Positions 19,078 to 27,433 of a DNA stretch of 53,139 bases are shown here, one piece after another. The position numbers and the translations under genes were made by a program. This DNA is from Colwellia chukchiensis. GTDB taxonomy: Bacteria; Pseudomonadota; Gammaproteobacteria; Enterobacterales; Alteromonadaceae. The notes under the pieces are model-generated. The model had not been told where the DNA came from and did not search any database. It saw nothing but the letters and a program-made list of their open reading frames with translations. The stretch is from positions 1 through 53,139 of the forward strand of contig NZ_NBOC01000021.1 in the NCBI RefSeq assembly GCF_002104455.1, read 5' to 3'. Each line of letters opens with the position of its first letter. Positions within the stretch are counted from its first letter, which is position 1.

Positions 19078-21132
19078 ATGTGTTTACTATCTCGTTTTTT
19101 CATGGTTTTGGTGTTAGCTATTTCATCACTTGCTGTTTTTGCTGATGAGCTATTTACTGCCGAAGATATCTTTTCATTAGAATATGCCAGTGATGTGCAA
19201 ATTTCACCGGATGGTTCTCAGATTGTTTATGTGCGAAATTCCAACGACATTATGACCGATGGCAAAAATACTAACCTGTGGTTAATTGATGTTAAGTCGC
19301 AACAGCAAGTACCCTTGTTTTCTGATGATAAACAATACTCGCAACCGCGTTGGTCTGCTGATGGCAAAAAAATTGCCTTTGTGAGTAACTTAACCGGTAG
19401 CTATCAAATTCATGTACATTACCTTGACGAAAACAAAACCGCTTTGCTTAGCCAGTTGCAAACCAAGGTATCAAATTTAACTTGGTCGCCCAACGGCAAG
19501 TGGTTAGCTTTTAGCCAAAAAGTCAAAGCAGAGCCGACGGTGATTGCTAAGATGCCGAAAAAACCTAAGGGTGCTAAGTGGAACAAGCCGGTGGTGGTGA
19601 TTGACCAAGCTTATTATCAAGCTGACGGCAAAGGATTGGTAACGCCGGGTTACCAGCAACTTTTTATACTACCCAGTGAAGGTGGAACGCCGCGTCAATT
19701 AACCCATGACAATTTTCATCACCGTGGTACATTGGCTTGGACGCGTGACAGTACTGCGATTGTGTTTTCTGCTAACCGAGAAAAAGACTGGGAGTACCAG
19801 CGCCTAGAAGGCAATTTATACCAATTGCAAGTGGCAACGGGTGAGTTAACCGAGCTGACCTCAACGCCTGGTAAAGAATACCAGCCAGTGTTTTCTCAAA
19901 ATGGTAAGAAACTCGCATTCTTATCAGGCTCTAATGCCTTAAACCCGTATCGTAATGCTAAATTGCACATTATGGATTGGCAAAGCAAGCAAGTGAACGT
20001 CATCACCAAAGACTTTGATCGCTCGGTGCGTGATCCGCAATGGCTTTCTAATAGCCGTTTAGCGTTTAGCTATGATGATTTTGGTAAGCGAAAGTTAGCC
20101 ACCATAACCACTAAAGGTAAAATTAACGACTTAACTGATACCCTGTCGGGTACCACGTTGGGGCGGCCTTACATTAGTGGCAGCTTTACCGCGTCAAGTA
20201 ATGGTGTTATGGCCTTTACCGCTGGCAATCCATTGCGCCCAGCCGATGTCGCTGTTATCAAAAGTGCCAATAAAGCACAGGTGTTAACTCAATTAAATGA
20301 CGACCTACTAGCCCATAAAACCTTAGGGCAAGTGCATGAGCTTAATTATAAGTCGGCCTTTGATGGTGAACCTATTCAAGGTTGGTATATCACCCCGCCT
20401 AACTTTGATCCGAAGAAAAAATACCCACTGATTTTAGAAATTCATGGTGGCCCGCACTTAGCCTATGGCCCACATTTTTCAGCCGAGTTACAGCGTTTTG
20501 CTGCTCAAGGCTATGTAGTGTTTTACAACAACTACCGTGGCAGTAGTTCCTACGGTGAGCGTTTTGCCATGTTGCTGAAATATAAATATAGCTCGACAGA
20601 AGACTTTGCCGACCATGACTCAGGCGTCAATGCCATGCTTGAGCAAGGTTTTATTGACCAAGATAATTTATTTATCGCCGGTGGCTCAGCCGGTGGTATA
20701 GCAACGGCCTATGCCATTGGTTTAACTGATCGTTTTTCTGCCGCTGTGGTGGTTAAGCCAGTCATTAACTGGTTAAGTAAGGTATTAACCGCCGATAGTG
20801 GCTTAGGGCAAATACCAACTCAGTTTCCGGGTATGCCATGGGAGCATGTTGAGCATTATTGGCAGCGCTCGCCAATGTCGTTAGTTGCTAATGTTAATAC
20901 CCCGACCATGCTTATGACCGGCGAGAAAGACTTACGCACGCCGATGGCAGAAACCGAGCAGTATTACCAAGCGTTAAAATTAAGAAAAATAGACACGGTA
21001 TTAGTGAAAGTGCCTGAGTCTTATCATGGTATTGCCGCCAGACCTTCACGCATGATCACTAAAATAGAGCACACGCTGGCGTGGTTTGAAAAATATAAAA
21101 CCGCTACAACGCCGCTATCAGACGTCAACTAG
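19078..21132 (+). CDS. Exported S9-family prolyl oligopeptidase
   Basis: A 684-residue serine peptidase of the prolyl oligopeptidase clan (dipeptidyl-peptidase/acylaminoacyl-peptidase group). An N-terminal signal peptide (about 1-23, ending AVFA) precedes a beta-propeller with TolB/WD40-like blades (ISPDGSQIVYV, RWSADGKKIAFVS, WSPNGKWLAFS). The C-terminal alpha/beta hydrolase domain has EIHGGPH, NYRGSSSYGE, Ser537 in GGSAGG, Asp618 in GEKDLRTP and His650 in SYHGI, so the triad is complete. It likely degrades peptides in the periplasm or outside. ATG 19078 is chosen; ATG at residue 9 also leaves a usable signal peptide. Confidence 0.9.
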   Translation: MCLLSRFFMVLVLAISSLAVFADELFTAEDIFSLEYASDVQISPDGSQIVYVRNSNDIMTDGKNTNLWLIDVKSQQQVPLFSDDKQYSQPRWSADGKKIAFVSNLTGSYQIHVHYLDENKTALLSQLQTKVSNLTWSPNGKWLAFSQKVKAEPTVIAKMPKKPKGAKWNKPVVVIDQAYYQADGKGLVTPGYQQLFILPSEGGTPRQLTHDNFHHRGTLAWTRDSTAIVFSANREKDWEYQRLEGNLYQLQVATGELTELTSTPGKEYQPVFSQNGKKLAFLSGSNALNPYRNAKLHIMDWQSKQVNVITKDFDRSVRDPQWLSNSRLAFSYDDFGKRKLATITTKGKINDLTDTLSGTTLGRPYISGSFTASSNGVMAFTAGNPLRPADVAVIKSANKAQVLTQLNDDLLAHKTLGQVHELNYKSAFDGEPIQGWYITPPNFDPKKKYPLILEIHGGPHLAYGPHFSAELQRFAAQGYVVFYNNYRGSSSYGERFAMLLKYKYSSTEDFADHDSGVNAMLEQGFIDQDNLFIAGGSAGGIATAYAIGLTDRFSAAVVVKPVINWLSKVLTADSGLGQIPTQFPGMPWEHVEHYWQRSPMSLVANVNTPTMLMTGEKDLRTPMAETEQYYQALKLRKIDTVLVKVPESYHGIAARPSRMITKIEHTLAWFEKYKTATTPLSDVN

Positions 21133-21212
21133 TATGATTTAGTCTTTGTTACTTGAGGCAACAAACACCCCCTAACGTGCATGGCTAGTCAGGGGGTACT
21201 AAGCACACTTAG

Positions 21213-21791
21213 CTAGTTGCTATTGTTTTGTGATTGCTTTGAACTTGCGGCCAAAACATGACCTATTTTCCTGATAATAAATCGCAGTAAAAAATACACC
21301 AAGGCCGAGGCTAGGGCGATCAGGCTAGCAAAAAATGTGGGTAACACAGCGCCAAAGGTGATGCACATACCAAGAATAAGACCGAATACATACTCGGCTT
21401 GATAGACTTTAAAAAACAAGGCAAAAACTAGTATCGCTGGCAACATGACTGAGGAAAGTGCTTGATTACCCTGAGTGAACGCCAGCGATAAAACCGCGCC
21501 ATACGCTAACGCCATAACAAATCCGCCTAATATTTGTTTAAATACTCGGGAGCTGCTTTGAGCTGGTCCAGTAAACAGGCGTTTTTCAACTCGGGTCATG
21601 GCAAGCCAAGCTAAAACTGGCAGTAATAACGCGCCCCACCAATTTGACAGTGCCGGCATATCAGCACGTTGTAAAAAGTAATGCACGGGCACGCCTTGGT
21701 GAAAATGTTGCCACAGCAATAATGACCAAATGCTGATGGCAATAACACCGACAAAATAACGCTTAATCAATGAAAATTCTTGTTGCTGCAT
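21213..21791 (-). CDS. Unrecognised multi-spanning membrane protein
   Basis: A 192-residue protein not assigned to a family. It has hydrophobic helices at roughly 10-27, 46-64, 85-105, 112-128, 133-155 and 157-172, with a polar C-terminal tail rich in Ser, Gln and Asn. No catalytic or ligand motif is evident. It lies between the S9 peptidase (convergent) and a kinase on the same strand but 315 bp away, so no operon partner is clear. Confidence 0.6.
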   Translation of the reverse strand: MQQQEFSLIKRYFVGVIAISIWSLLLWQHFHQGVPVHYFLQRADMPALSNWWGALLLPVLAWLAMTRVEKRLFTGPAQSSSRVFKQILGGFVMALAYGAVLSLAFTQGNQALSSVMLPAILVFALFFKVYQAEYVFGLILGMCITFGAVLPTFFASLIALASALVYFLLRFIIRKIGHVLAASSKQSQNNSN

Positions 21792-22106
21792 GGCTCAATC
21801 CTTTACTTGAGTGTGATTGCTTAAGCGTAGAGCAAGTACTATACCAGTCGCAGCAAACTAACTGCCTAGCAGCGTTCAGCAAGCCGCTAAGCTGCATGCT
21901 GGCGCTGATTAGGTGACTTGATGTCGGCAAAAAACGCACCAGGCAATAACTAACTAAGCACTAGGTAAGAACTAAGCGATGGCGAATTTCGCTATTAGTT
22001 GACAATAATCACCGCCTTGAAAACTAAGTTGCGATAATCAAGGTCAGCTTAATAAAGCATATTTCGATTTTTGCCCTCAGGCATGTTTAGCTGATAACGC
22101 CTGCTG
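21792..22106. other. Non-coding stretch
   Basis: About 315 bases between two minus-strand genes. No gene, clear terminator or repeat was recognised. It probably contains the promoter of the downstream membrane-protein gene. Confidence 0.4.
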
Positions 22107-23003
22107 TTATTGCTGATGATTAACAAAGCGTTGTTGACAGATTTTTCTTGCCCTATCTAAGTAAAACACTAAGTCGGCAGATTGGGTAATAGTATCTAAG
22201 GCATGCATACTGAGTCGTTGAAAATATTGTATAAAACCTAATAGCTCAGCCTCACTCATTATCTTGCTCTGTGTTTGATCACTAAATGCGGCTTGTAACT
22301 TTTGCTCTTGCTCTAAGCGCCACTGATAAACACAATCAAAACTAGGGGCTTGCAATACTAACCAAAAATCCATCAAGGGGTAGAGCGGCTGGTATTGTTC
22401 CTTGAGCTGTTGATTAACAAACTTGCGCCAAATGCCTTTGCTATCATGTTGTCGTTCTAGCTCATTGACAGGGCAGTTAAGGGCTTGCTCAGTTTCTGGG
22501 CGAACGCCCCAGCACCAGCCCTCTAGTAGCACGATATCCGTTGCTTGTGTGACTCTTGGCCATTGCGTTTTAGCAAATGGCTCATCGGTTGCTTTGTTAA
22601 ATCTAGGTATGGCAAAGCCGGTTTGCTGAGTTTTTAACTGGTGTAACACGCGCTTTAGTGCGCCAATATCATGCGTACCGGGTACGCCTCGGGTGGCTAA
22701 TAATGGTTGAATGTCATTAGCCAGTTGCTGACGTTGCGCGCTGCTAAAATAAAAATCATCTAGCGACATCACCACTACATTAACGGCATAGGTGGCGGTT
22801 AAATACGCAGCAAGAAAATCGCTTAAGGTTGACTTGCCACTGCCTTGGCAGCCATTAATACCGACAAAATAAACCCCTGCATTTTTTTTAAACTGGCTAA
22901 ATATATGCGCGGCCAGTGGTTGATAATAGCGCAGCGCCGTGTCTTTAAATGATGCAGGCAATGCCTGCTGTTTAATAAAAGCTGTAAGCATATCTGGTAG
23001 CAA
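22107..23003 (-). CDS. P-loop kinase, D-glycerate 3-kinase-like
   Basis: A 298-residue P-loop kinase. Walker A GCQGSGKST lies at 51-59, followed by VVMSLDDFYFS and the block ATRGVPGTHDIGALKRVL, then IPRFNKATD and IVLLEGWCWGVRPE. This order matches the plant-type glycerate 3-kinase/yeast Tda10 group, related to uridine and pantothenate kinases. It probably phosphorylates D-glycerate or a similar small alcohol, but the substrate is not proven by sequence. It is monocistronic, with no glycerate-pathway gene beside it. Confidence 0.75.
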   Translation of the reverse strand: MLPDMLTAFIKQQALPASFKDTALRYYQPLAAHIFSQFKKNAGVYFVGINGCQGSGKSTLSDFLAAYLTATYAVNVVVMSLDDFYFSSAQRQQLANDIQPLLATRGVPGTHDIGALKRVLHQLKTQQTGFAIPRFNKATDEPFAKTQWPRVTQATDIVLLEGWCWGVRPETEQALNCPVNELERQHDSKGIWRKFVNQQLKEQYQPLYPLMDFWLVLQAPSFDCVYQWRLEQEQKLQAAFSDQTQSKIMSEAELLGFIQYFQRLSMHALDTITQSADLVFYLDRARKICQQRFVNHQQ

Positions 23004-23139
23004 ACCTAAGGTTACTGATGACGTTGAGTATAGCGGTGATTGTTAAGTTATTCGTTTTAAAACAGTCTCGTTATTGTAGAGAAAATGGCTTATCGCAACT
23101 GGCGACACTAAGGGGTGCTTGCTTAGCGGTGGCTAGCAA

Positions 23140-24012
23140 TTAAGTAATAAAATCCATTATAGCGCTTTTGACAAATTGCTTGCGCTTGCTGGTAAAGGCC
23201 AGCCGATTTTGGCAAAGGTATAAATTTTCATGTACTGCTTGCGGCAGCTGGTGCCAACGTATTTGCTCGGGCTTTGCAAACGCTTTAGCGGCATGTAAGG
23301 GCAAAACCGTAAATCCCAAGCCACGACTCACCGGCTCAAGTATTAAGCTGATTTGATTACAAAAACCCTGTGCTTTAAATTGCTTAACGTGTTCAAATTC
23401 AGCAAAATTTTTACTCAGTAAGGCTCCAGCATGGTGCGGTGCATCTGGATGACCAATAAAGCCAAGTGTGGTTAATGTTGACCAAGTAATTGTTTTGATC
23501 TTATTCGCCGTGACCAGCACCAGTGGCTCTTCCGCTATTTTTTCGCTACTAATATTTTCCGCGCTGATCTGTTCGGTAACAATAGCCAAGTCAAGCTGAC
23601 GAGCCAGCAAATCTTGCTCAATACTTTTGTTGGGCGCAAAACGATAGTCAATGGCTAACGCGTTGTACTGTTGTTGTAAATTAAGTAAATGCGGGTAAAG
23701 CTTTAAGCCTATGCTGCCGGGGCTGGCCATTTTTACTGCGCCAATATAAGGGTCGTCTAGTAGCAGCGACTTTTCAATTTCGGCGCAACGACCGAGTAAG
23801 TGTTGCCCTTGTTGGTATAGCTTTAAGCCGGCTTCGGTGAGTGAAAAGGTCTTACCTTCGCGGATCAGCAGTGTTGTCTTGAGTTGTTGTTCTAGCTTTT
23901 TCACCTGTTGGCTGACACCTGATTGGGTCATAAATAGCTGCTCGGCGGTTTTGGTAAAGTGACCGACGTCGACTAGTGTGCAAAAGGTTTTTAGCCAGAC
24001 CAGATTAATCAT
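23140..24012 (-). CDS. LysR-family transcriptional regulator
   Basis: A 290-residue LysR-type regulator. The N-terminal winged helix-turn-helix is clear (MINLVWLKTFCTLVDVGHFTKTA, then FMTQSGVSQQVKKLEQQL, then LLIREGKTFSLTEAGLKLY). The effector-binding domain follows, with the LARQLDLAIVTE and VSRGLGFTVLPLHAAK segments. It is divergent from the VOC-family gene across a 111-bp gap, the usual LysR arrangement, so that gene is the likely target. The effector is unknown. Confidence 0.93.
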   Translation of the reverse strand: MINLVWLKTFCTLVDVGHFTKTAEQLFMTQSGVSQQVKKLEQQLKTTLLIREGKTFSLTEAGLKLYQQGQHLLGRCAEIEKSLLLDDPYIGAVKMASPGSIGLKLYPHLLNLQQQYNALAIDYRFAPNKSIEQDLLARQLDLAIVTEQISAENISSEKIAEEPLVLVTANKIKTITWSTLTTLGFIGHPDAPHHAGALLSKNFAEFEHVKQFKAQGFCNQISLILEPVSRGLGFTVLPLHAAKAFAKPEQIRWHQLPQAVHENLYLCQNRLAFTSKRKQFVKSAIMDFIT

Positions 24013-24028
24013 AACAATATGTACTCAT

Positions 24029-24044
24029 ATCTATAATTATTGAT
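24029..24044. promoter_or_regulatory. Candidate LysR operator
   Basis: ATCTATAATTATTGAT is a near-perfect dyad with ATC/GAT ends and fits the T-N11-A pattern of LysR sites. It lies between the divergent LysR and VOC genes. Confidence 0.45.
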
Positions 24045-24123
24045 AATTTTTTATAATTTATAGCCTGGCTTATACTTTGTCCATGACATTAAGCAATAAG
24101 CTAACAACGAGGTTATTCAAATC

Positions 24124-24627
24124 ATGAGTAAAGCATATCCCAGATCATTTTCACATATTGGCCTATCCGTTCCTAACCTAGAGCAAGCGGTTGAGTTTTA
24201 TACTCAGGTATTAGGTTGGTATTTAATTATGCCGCCAACAGAAATTATTGAAGATCAGAGTGCCATCGGTGCTATGTGTACCGATGTCTTTGGTGCTAAT
24301 TGGCAAAAATTTAAAATTGCCCATCTGTCGACCGGTGATCGTATCGGCGTCGAGTTGTTTGAATTTCCCAATCAACAAAGCCCTGAAAATAACTTTGAGT
24401 ATTGGAAAACCGGCATTTTTCACTTTTGTGTGCAAGACCCTAACCTTGAAGAGTTGGCGGAGAAAATTGTTGCTGCTGGCGGTAAGAAGCGCATGGCGAA
24501 ACCACGCTACTATTATCCGTACGAAAAGCCGTATCGCATGATTTATATGGAAGATCCCTTTGGCAATATTCTGGAGATTTATAGCCATAGTTATGAATTA
24601 ATTTATGCACAAGGGGCTTATCAATAA
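24124..24627 (+). CDS. VOC-family (glyoxalase/dioxygenase-like) protein
   Basis: A 167-residue single-chain vicinal-oxygen-chelate protein: FSHIGLSVPNLEQAVEFYTQVLGW (first half with metal-ligand His), GVELFEF, then GIFHFCVQDPNLEELAEKIVAAGG and YMEDPFGNILEIYSHS near the end. His and Glu ligands typical of metal-dependent VOC enzymes are visible (SHIGL, VELFEF, FHFCV, LEIY). It could be a lactoylglutathione lyase-like or other lyase; the substrate is unclear. Divergence from a LysR gene suggests inducible control. Confidence 0.85.
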   Translation: MSKAYPRSFSHIGLSVPNLEQAVEFYTQVLGWYLIMPPTEIIEDQSAIGAMCTDVFGANWQKFKIAHLSTGDRIGVELFEFPNQQSPENNFEYWKTGIFHFCVQDPNLEELAEKIVAAGGKKRMAKPRYYYPYEKPYRMIYMEDPFGNILEIYSHSYELIYAQGAYQ

Positions 24628-24813
24628 CCTGGGCGTGGTTATTGCTGTGTGGTAATCGCTATTCAGTGGTTATAAGTGCAGCAATATTGGCTATCATTTG
24701 CGCCAAAATTCTGGCTTAAGTTTACTATGATCTTGCTGGCATGTTGTAAAACAGCGTAACATGCCAGCTTTAATATCTGTGCTAGCAAACGGAAAAAATA
24801 AAGCACCAATAAT

Positions 24814-24841
24814 TGAACTTGCTGCGTCAATTGTTCGTACT
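24814..24841 (+). promoter_or_regulatory. Weak candidate ECF-type promoter before DUF3081 gene
   Basis: TGAACT (24814-24819), a 16-bp spacer and CGTACT (24836-24841). It has one mismatch in each hexamer against the shared TGATC.-N16-CGTAT. pattern of the neighbouring stress genes. It lies about 80 bp before ATG 24920. Confidence 0.4.
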
Positions 24842-24919
24842 TACTTAACGCTAAGTGCAAAGATGTTATGGCTAAAGCCAGGCATTTTTGCTGCACACTC
24901 GTTACTGTCAGAGGAAGCC

Positions 24920-25192
24920 ATGAACTTAAATAAAAGCAATGCCTTAGATTTAAAAGATTTATTGCATATTTTTAACCTTGTTACCCGTGAAGGTGAAAAA
25001 ATTCAAGAAAGTTATCATTATGAAGGTATTAAGGCTTGGCATGACTTTGACGGTTATACCTGTTTTCTTGCTTATAAAGATCTGACCTTAACCTTTTTGT
25101 TTCATGGTCGCTATAATGTTGATTTTGAACAGCAAGCAACATTTGATCGTTTTGTGGCTAAAGTTAGCAAGCTTTTAATGGCGGAAAAATGA
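24920..25192 (+). CDS. DUF3081 family protein
   Basis: A 90-residue protein resembling the DUF3081 family: VTREGEKIQESYHYEGIKAWHDFDGYTCFLAYKDLTLTFLFHGRYN matches the family's glycine/tyrosine-rich core. ATG 24920 is chosen because AGAGGA lies just upstream; the open frame extends 53 codons further, but that part shows no family similarity and no ribosome-binding site. The last 4 bp overlap the next gene (ATGA). Function unknown. Linkage to the photolyase/ECF island suggests a light or oxidative stress role. Confidence 0.75.
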   Translation: MNLNKSNALDLKDLLHIFNLVTREGEKIQESYHYEGIKAWHDFDGYTCFLAYKDLTLTFLFHGRYNVDFEQQATFDRFVAKVSKLLMAEK

Positions 25193-25404
25193 ACCGCGTT
25201 AACCCTAAAGTATTGTTAGGCAGCAAGTGGACCAAAACCCAAGTTGAAAATCGTGAAAAACATTTTGTTGTCACAAAAGTTGCCTTTGATGAGAATAACA
25301 ATGTTATGAAATGTATCATCACGGCGGTGATTAATAACCGAGAATATACCATCAACTGGCGTGATTTAAAGCAACCCGCCCAGTGGAAGTTTGGTTGGCA
25401 ATAG
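25189..25404 (+). CDS. Small Trp-rich protein (TIGR02450 family)
   Basis: A 71-residue protein with the TIGR02450 pattern: NPxxLLGSKWT near the start, REKHFVVTKV in the middle, and WRDLKQPAQWKFGWQ at the end, with tryptophans at both ends. The family has no known function but often occurs near photolyase or cryptochrome genes in marine bacteria. It overlaps the DUF3081 gene by 4 bp, so they are cotranscribed and probably translationally coupled. Confidence 0.8.
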   Translation: MNRVNPKVLLGSKWTKTQVENREKHFVVTKVAFDENNNVMKCIITAVINNREYTINWRDLKQPAQWKFGWQ

Positions 25405-25429
25405 TCAAATGACTATTGCTAACGCTTTA

Positions 25430-26167
25430 TTACCAGTTGATGTTTTTTCCTTGCCAATCTAAAAAGCTTAACTTGTGATTTAGTACTTGTTTTGCAACGA
25501 TTTTTATCACTTGTTGAGCAACAAATTGCGCTGTAAACAGTTTTCCCTTCGCAACATTTTTTTGAAACGGCTTCGATAGCCCAGTGTTTGTGGTACCAGG
25601 GTGAAATGCAATGACCTTGATATTTTTCGCTCGTCTTGAAAATTCAATAGCGACATTTTTAAGCATCATATTTAGCGCTGCTTTTGAGGCTCGGTAGCTA
25701 TACCAGCCACCTAAGCGGTTATCGGCAATACTGCCGACGCGGGCACTAAATACCACTAATTTACAGGGTTGATCACCTGTGATGATGGGTGTTAATGCTT
25801 TTATCCATAATAGCGGTGTAACAGTGTTTGCCGATAAAATCGTAGTAAAGGATTTAGCACTAAAATCTTCAATACGCTTTTCAGGGCTAACGGTCTCGTT
25901 ATGTAATAAGCCATGAAAAATATAAACCTGACTAAATGTTGGCGCCGTTGTCTGAGTTAGTGTTAAAACGGCTTTTTCGATACTGGATTCTTGATAATCG
26001 CTCAGGAGTATTTTCGTCAAGCGTGCTGAGTTTTGCTGTTCATATGCGGATAAATCTCTGCTGATAAGGGTAATATGCACCGGCTCGGCTGCATTGAGCA
26101 ACTCTGTAACTAATGCCTGGGCTATGGTGCTGTTGGCACCAAGTATGAGTACCTGTTGGCGTTGCAT
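25430..26167 (-). CDS. Short-chain dehydrogenase/reductase
   Basis: A 245-residue SDR. The cofactor loop is degenerate but recognisable (LILGANSTIAQALV instead of TGxxxGIG). The catalytic Ser-Tyr-Lys set is present: VVFSARVGS, then YSYRASKAAL (YxxxK), then AFHPGTTNT. The start is ATG 26167, with GGGAG just upstream; the frame opens four codons earlier at a TTG that itself overlaps the ribosome-binding site. It has its own ECF-type promoter (26216-26243), placing it in the sigma-factor regulon. Substrate unknown. Confidence 0.85.
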   Translation of the reverse strand: MQRQQVLILGANSTIAQALVTELLNAAEPVHITLISRDLSAYEQQNSARLTKILLSDYQESSIEKAVLTLTQTTAPTFSQVYIFHGLLHNETVSPEKRIEDFSAKSFTTILSANTVTPLLWIKALTPIITGDQPCKLVVFSARVGSIADNRLGGWYSYRASKAALNMMLKNVAIEFSRRAKNIKVIAFHPGTTNTGLSKPFQKNVAKGKLFTAQFVAQQVIKIVAKQVLNHKLSFLDWQGKNINW

Positions 26168-26215
26168 AATATCTCCCAATTTTTGCCATGGCTAACTAGC
26201 AAGAAGTTATTTGTT

Positions 26216-26243
26216 CATACGTTACTTATTTTCTCTAAGATCA
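26216..26243 (-). promoter_or_regulatory. ECF sigma promoter of the SDR gene
   Basis: On the minus strand TGATCT, a 16-bp spacer, then CGTATG. It has the same architecture as three plus-strand promoters at 26263, 28093 and 28753. It lies about 49 bp upstream of ATG 26167. Confidence 0.7.
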
Positions 26244-26262
26244 AAAAATAATCCGATTAAAT

Positions 26263-26290
26263 TAATCCAGATAAGCCATCGCTGCGTATA
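26263..26290 (+). promoter_or_regulatory. ECF sigma promoter of the DUF2878 operon
   Basis: TAATCC (26263-26268), a 16-bp spacer and CGTATA (26285-26290) followed by ACC. The same CGTATAACC follows the promoter at 28093. The expected transcript start is about 20 bp before the DUF2878 start. Confidence 0.7.
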
Positions 26291-26319
26291 ACCTAGCAAA
26301 GTGTTAATACGGTGCCTTG

Positions 26320-26832
26320 ATGGTGACAAAGTCTAAACTGTGGAATTTAATTTGCTTTAACCTCGCCTGGTTTGGCTTGGTGTTTATTGGCAATTTATTT
26401 ATTCCGATAGCCATACTGCTGCTCGGCTTACAGCTGTTTGTTAGCCGAGTGCAAAAAAGCGAGTGGTTATTGATATTCATTATTGCCTCAATGGGGATAC
26501 TGATGGATTTGGGCTTGGTTTATAGCGGTATGTTTATTTTTCCAAACACGCATTACTTACCTTATTGGCTGATAGTACTTTGGTTTTGTTTTGCAAGCAC
26601 CATAAGGCAAAGCTTGGCCTTTTTGGCGAAATCAGTTGGTTTGCAATTTATGGTAGCAGCCTTGTTTGCTCCGTTAAGCTACCTTGTTGGAGCAAAGGCT
26701 GGTGTAGTTACTTTCGGGCCATCGTTGGCGACGAGTTATTTGATATTATCGGCATTGTGGGGACCTATGATGGTCGCATTTTTTGCGCTTAGTCGCGGTT
26801 TGCAATCGGTGGAGCTGGGTAATGCGTCTTAA
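26320..26832 (+). CDS. DUF2878 integral membrane protein
   Basis: A 170-residue, strongly hydrophobic protein with about five or six membrane helices. It matches the DUF2878 family by pattern (LWNLICFNLAWFG near the start, MGILMDLGLV, then PYWLIVLWFCFASTIR). The start is ATG 26320; the frame also allows TTG 26317 and GTG 26323. First gene of a tightly overlapping three-gene operon with the chalcone-isomerase-like and DUF3833 genes. DUF2878 occurs in photolyase/ECF stress clusters of several marine bacteria (general knowledge). Function unknown. Confidence 0.78.
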   Translation: MVTKSKLWNLICFNLAWFGLVFIGNLFIPIAILLLGLQLFVSRVQKSEWLLIFIIASMGILMDLGLVYSGMFIFPNTHYLPYWLIVLWFCFASTIRQSLAFLAKSVGLQFMVAALFAPLSYLVGAKAGVVTFGPSLATSYLILSALWGPMMVAFFALSRGLQSVELGNAS

Positions 26833-27433
26833 AACCATCACCGGTGCTTTGCTCGTAATTACAGTTTGTTGCGTTAGCACAAGCACAATCGCCAATAAGG
26901 CCTTGCCGGCGGAAAGTACTCAGCAGCCGAGTTTTTGTGGTGTCAGTGAGTTAGACACACAGCTTAACGGCCAAGGTGCCAATTATCCAGCGGGCGAAAA
27001 TTTTCAATTACTCGGTAAAGCTAAGCTATCAGTGCTGTTTTGGGATATTTATGAAAGTCAGTTGTTGACCTCTGATGCTAAAGTGCCTTTTAGCAGTGCC
27101 TGTCAATGTATCTTATTTAAAATTCGCTATTTACGAGCGATAAGTAACCAAGAATTAGTGGCTAATACCGAGGCGCAGTGGCAACACTTACAGGTGGATA
27201 AAGACATTTATCGTGGTTACTTAACCAAGTTAGCGCGTATTTGGCCCGATATTCAAGCCGGTGACCAGCTCAGTTTGCTCAGTCAAGGCGAGATAACCGT
27301 GTTTTATTTCAATCAACAAAAAATAGCCGCTATCAAGAGCCCGACTTTTGCCAAGCTATTTTTAGGTATTTGGCTGGATAAAAACACCAGTGAAGCAAGA
27401 TTACGTCAGCAGCTTTTAGGAGGGGGGATATGA
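26822..27433 (+). CDS. Exported chalcone-isomerase-like protein
   Basis: A 203-residue protein with a signal peptide (about 1-25) and a chalcone isomerase-like core: GENFQLLGKAKLSVLFWDIYESQLLT, KIRYLRAISNQELV, GDQLSLLSQGEITVFYFNQQKIAAIKSPTFAKLFLGIWLD. The family is widespread in bacteria, where no isomerase activity is established; a lipid- or fatty-acid-binding role is plausible. ATG 26822 is chosen, preceded by GGAG and overlapping the end of DUF2878 by 11 bp; a longer frame from 26783 lies inside that gene. Confidence 0.82.
   Translation: MRLKTITGALLVITVCCVSTSTIANKALPAESTQQPSFCGVSELDTQLNGQGANYPAGENFQLLGKAKLSVLFWDIYESQLLTSDAKVPFSSACQCILFKIRYLRAISNQELVANTEAQWQHLQVDKDIYRGYLTKLARIWPDIQAGDQLSLLSQGEITVFYFNQQKIAAIKSPTFAKLFLGIWLDKNTSEARLRQQLLGGGI

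Noticed and set aside
21167-21197. ACCCCCT/AGGGGGT hairpin after the S9 peptidase as a terminator
   Set aside because: The loop is 17 nt and no T run follows on the plus strand, so it was not called.
24223-24588. Overlapping antisense and alternate-frame reading frames in the VOC gene
   Set aside because: The VOC frame has clear family motifs; the others have none.
24815-24841. GAACTT here as a classical E. coli-type RpoE (envelope stress) promoter
   Set aside because: The -10 element TCTGA/TCAAA is missing at the right spacing; the match to the local ECF motif is better, though weak.
24761-24919. 53-codon N-terminal extension of the DUF3081 gene
   Set aside because: No similarity or ribosome-binding site; AGAGGA lies directly before ATG 24920, and the candidate promoter lies inside this stretch.
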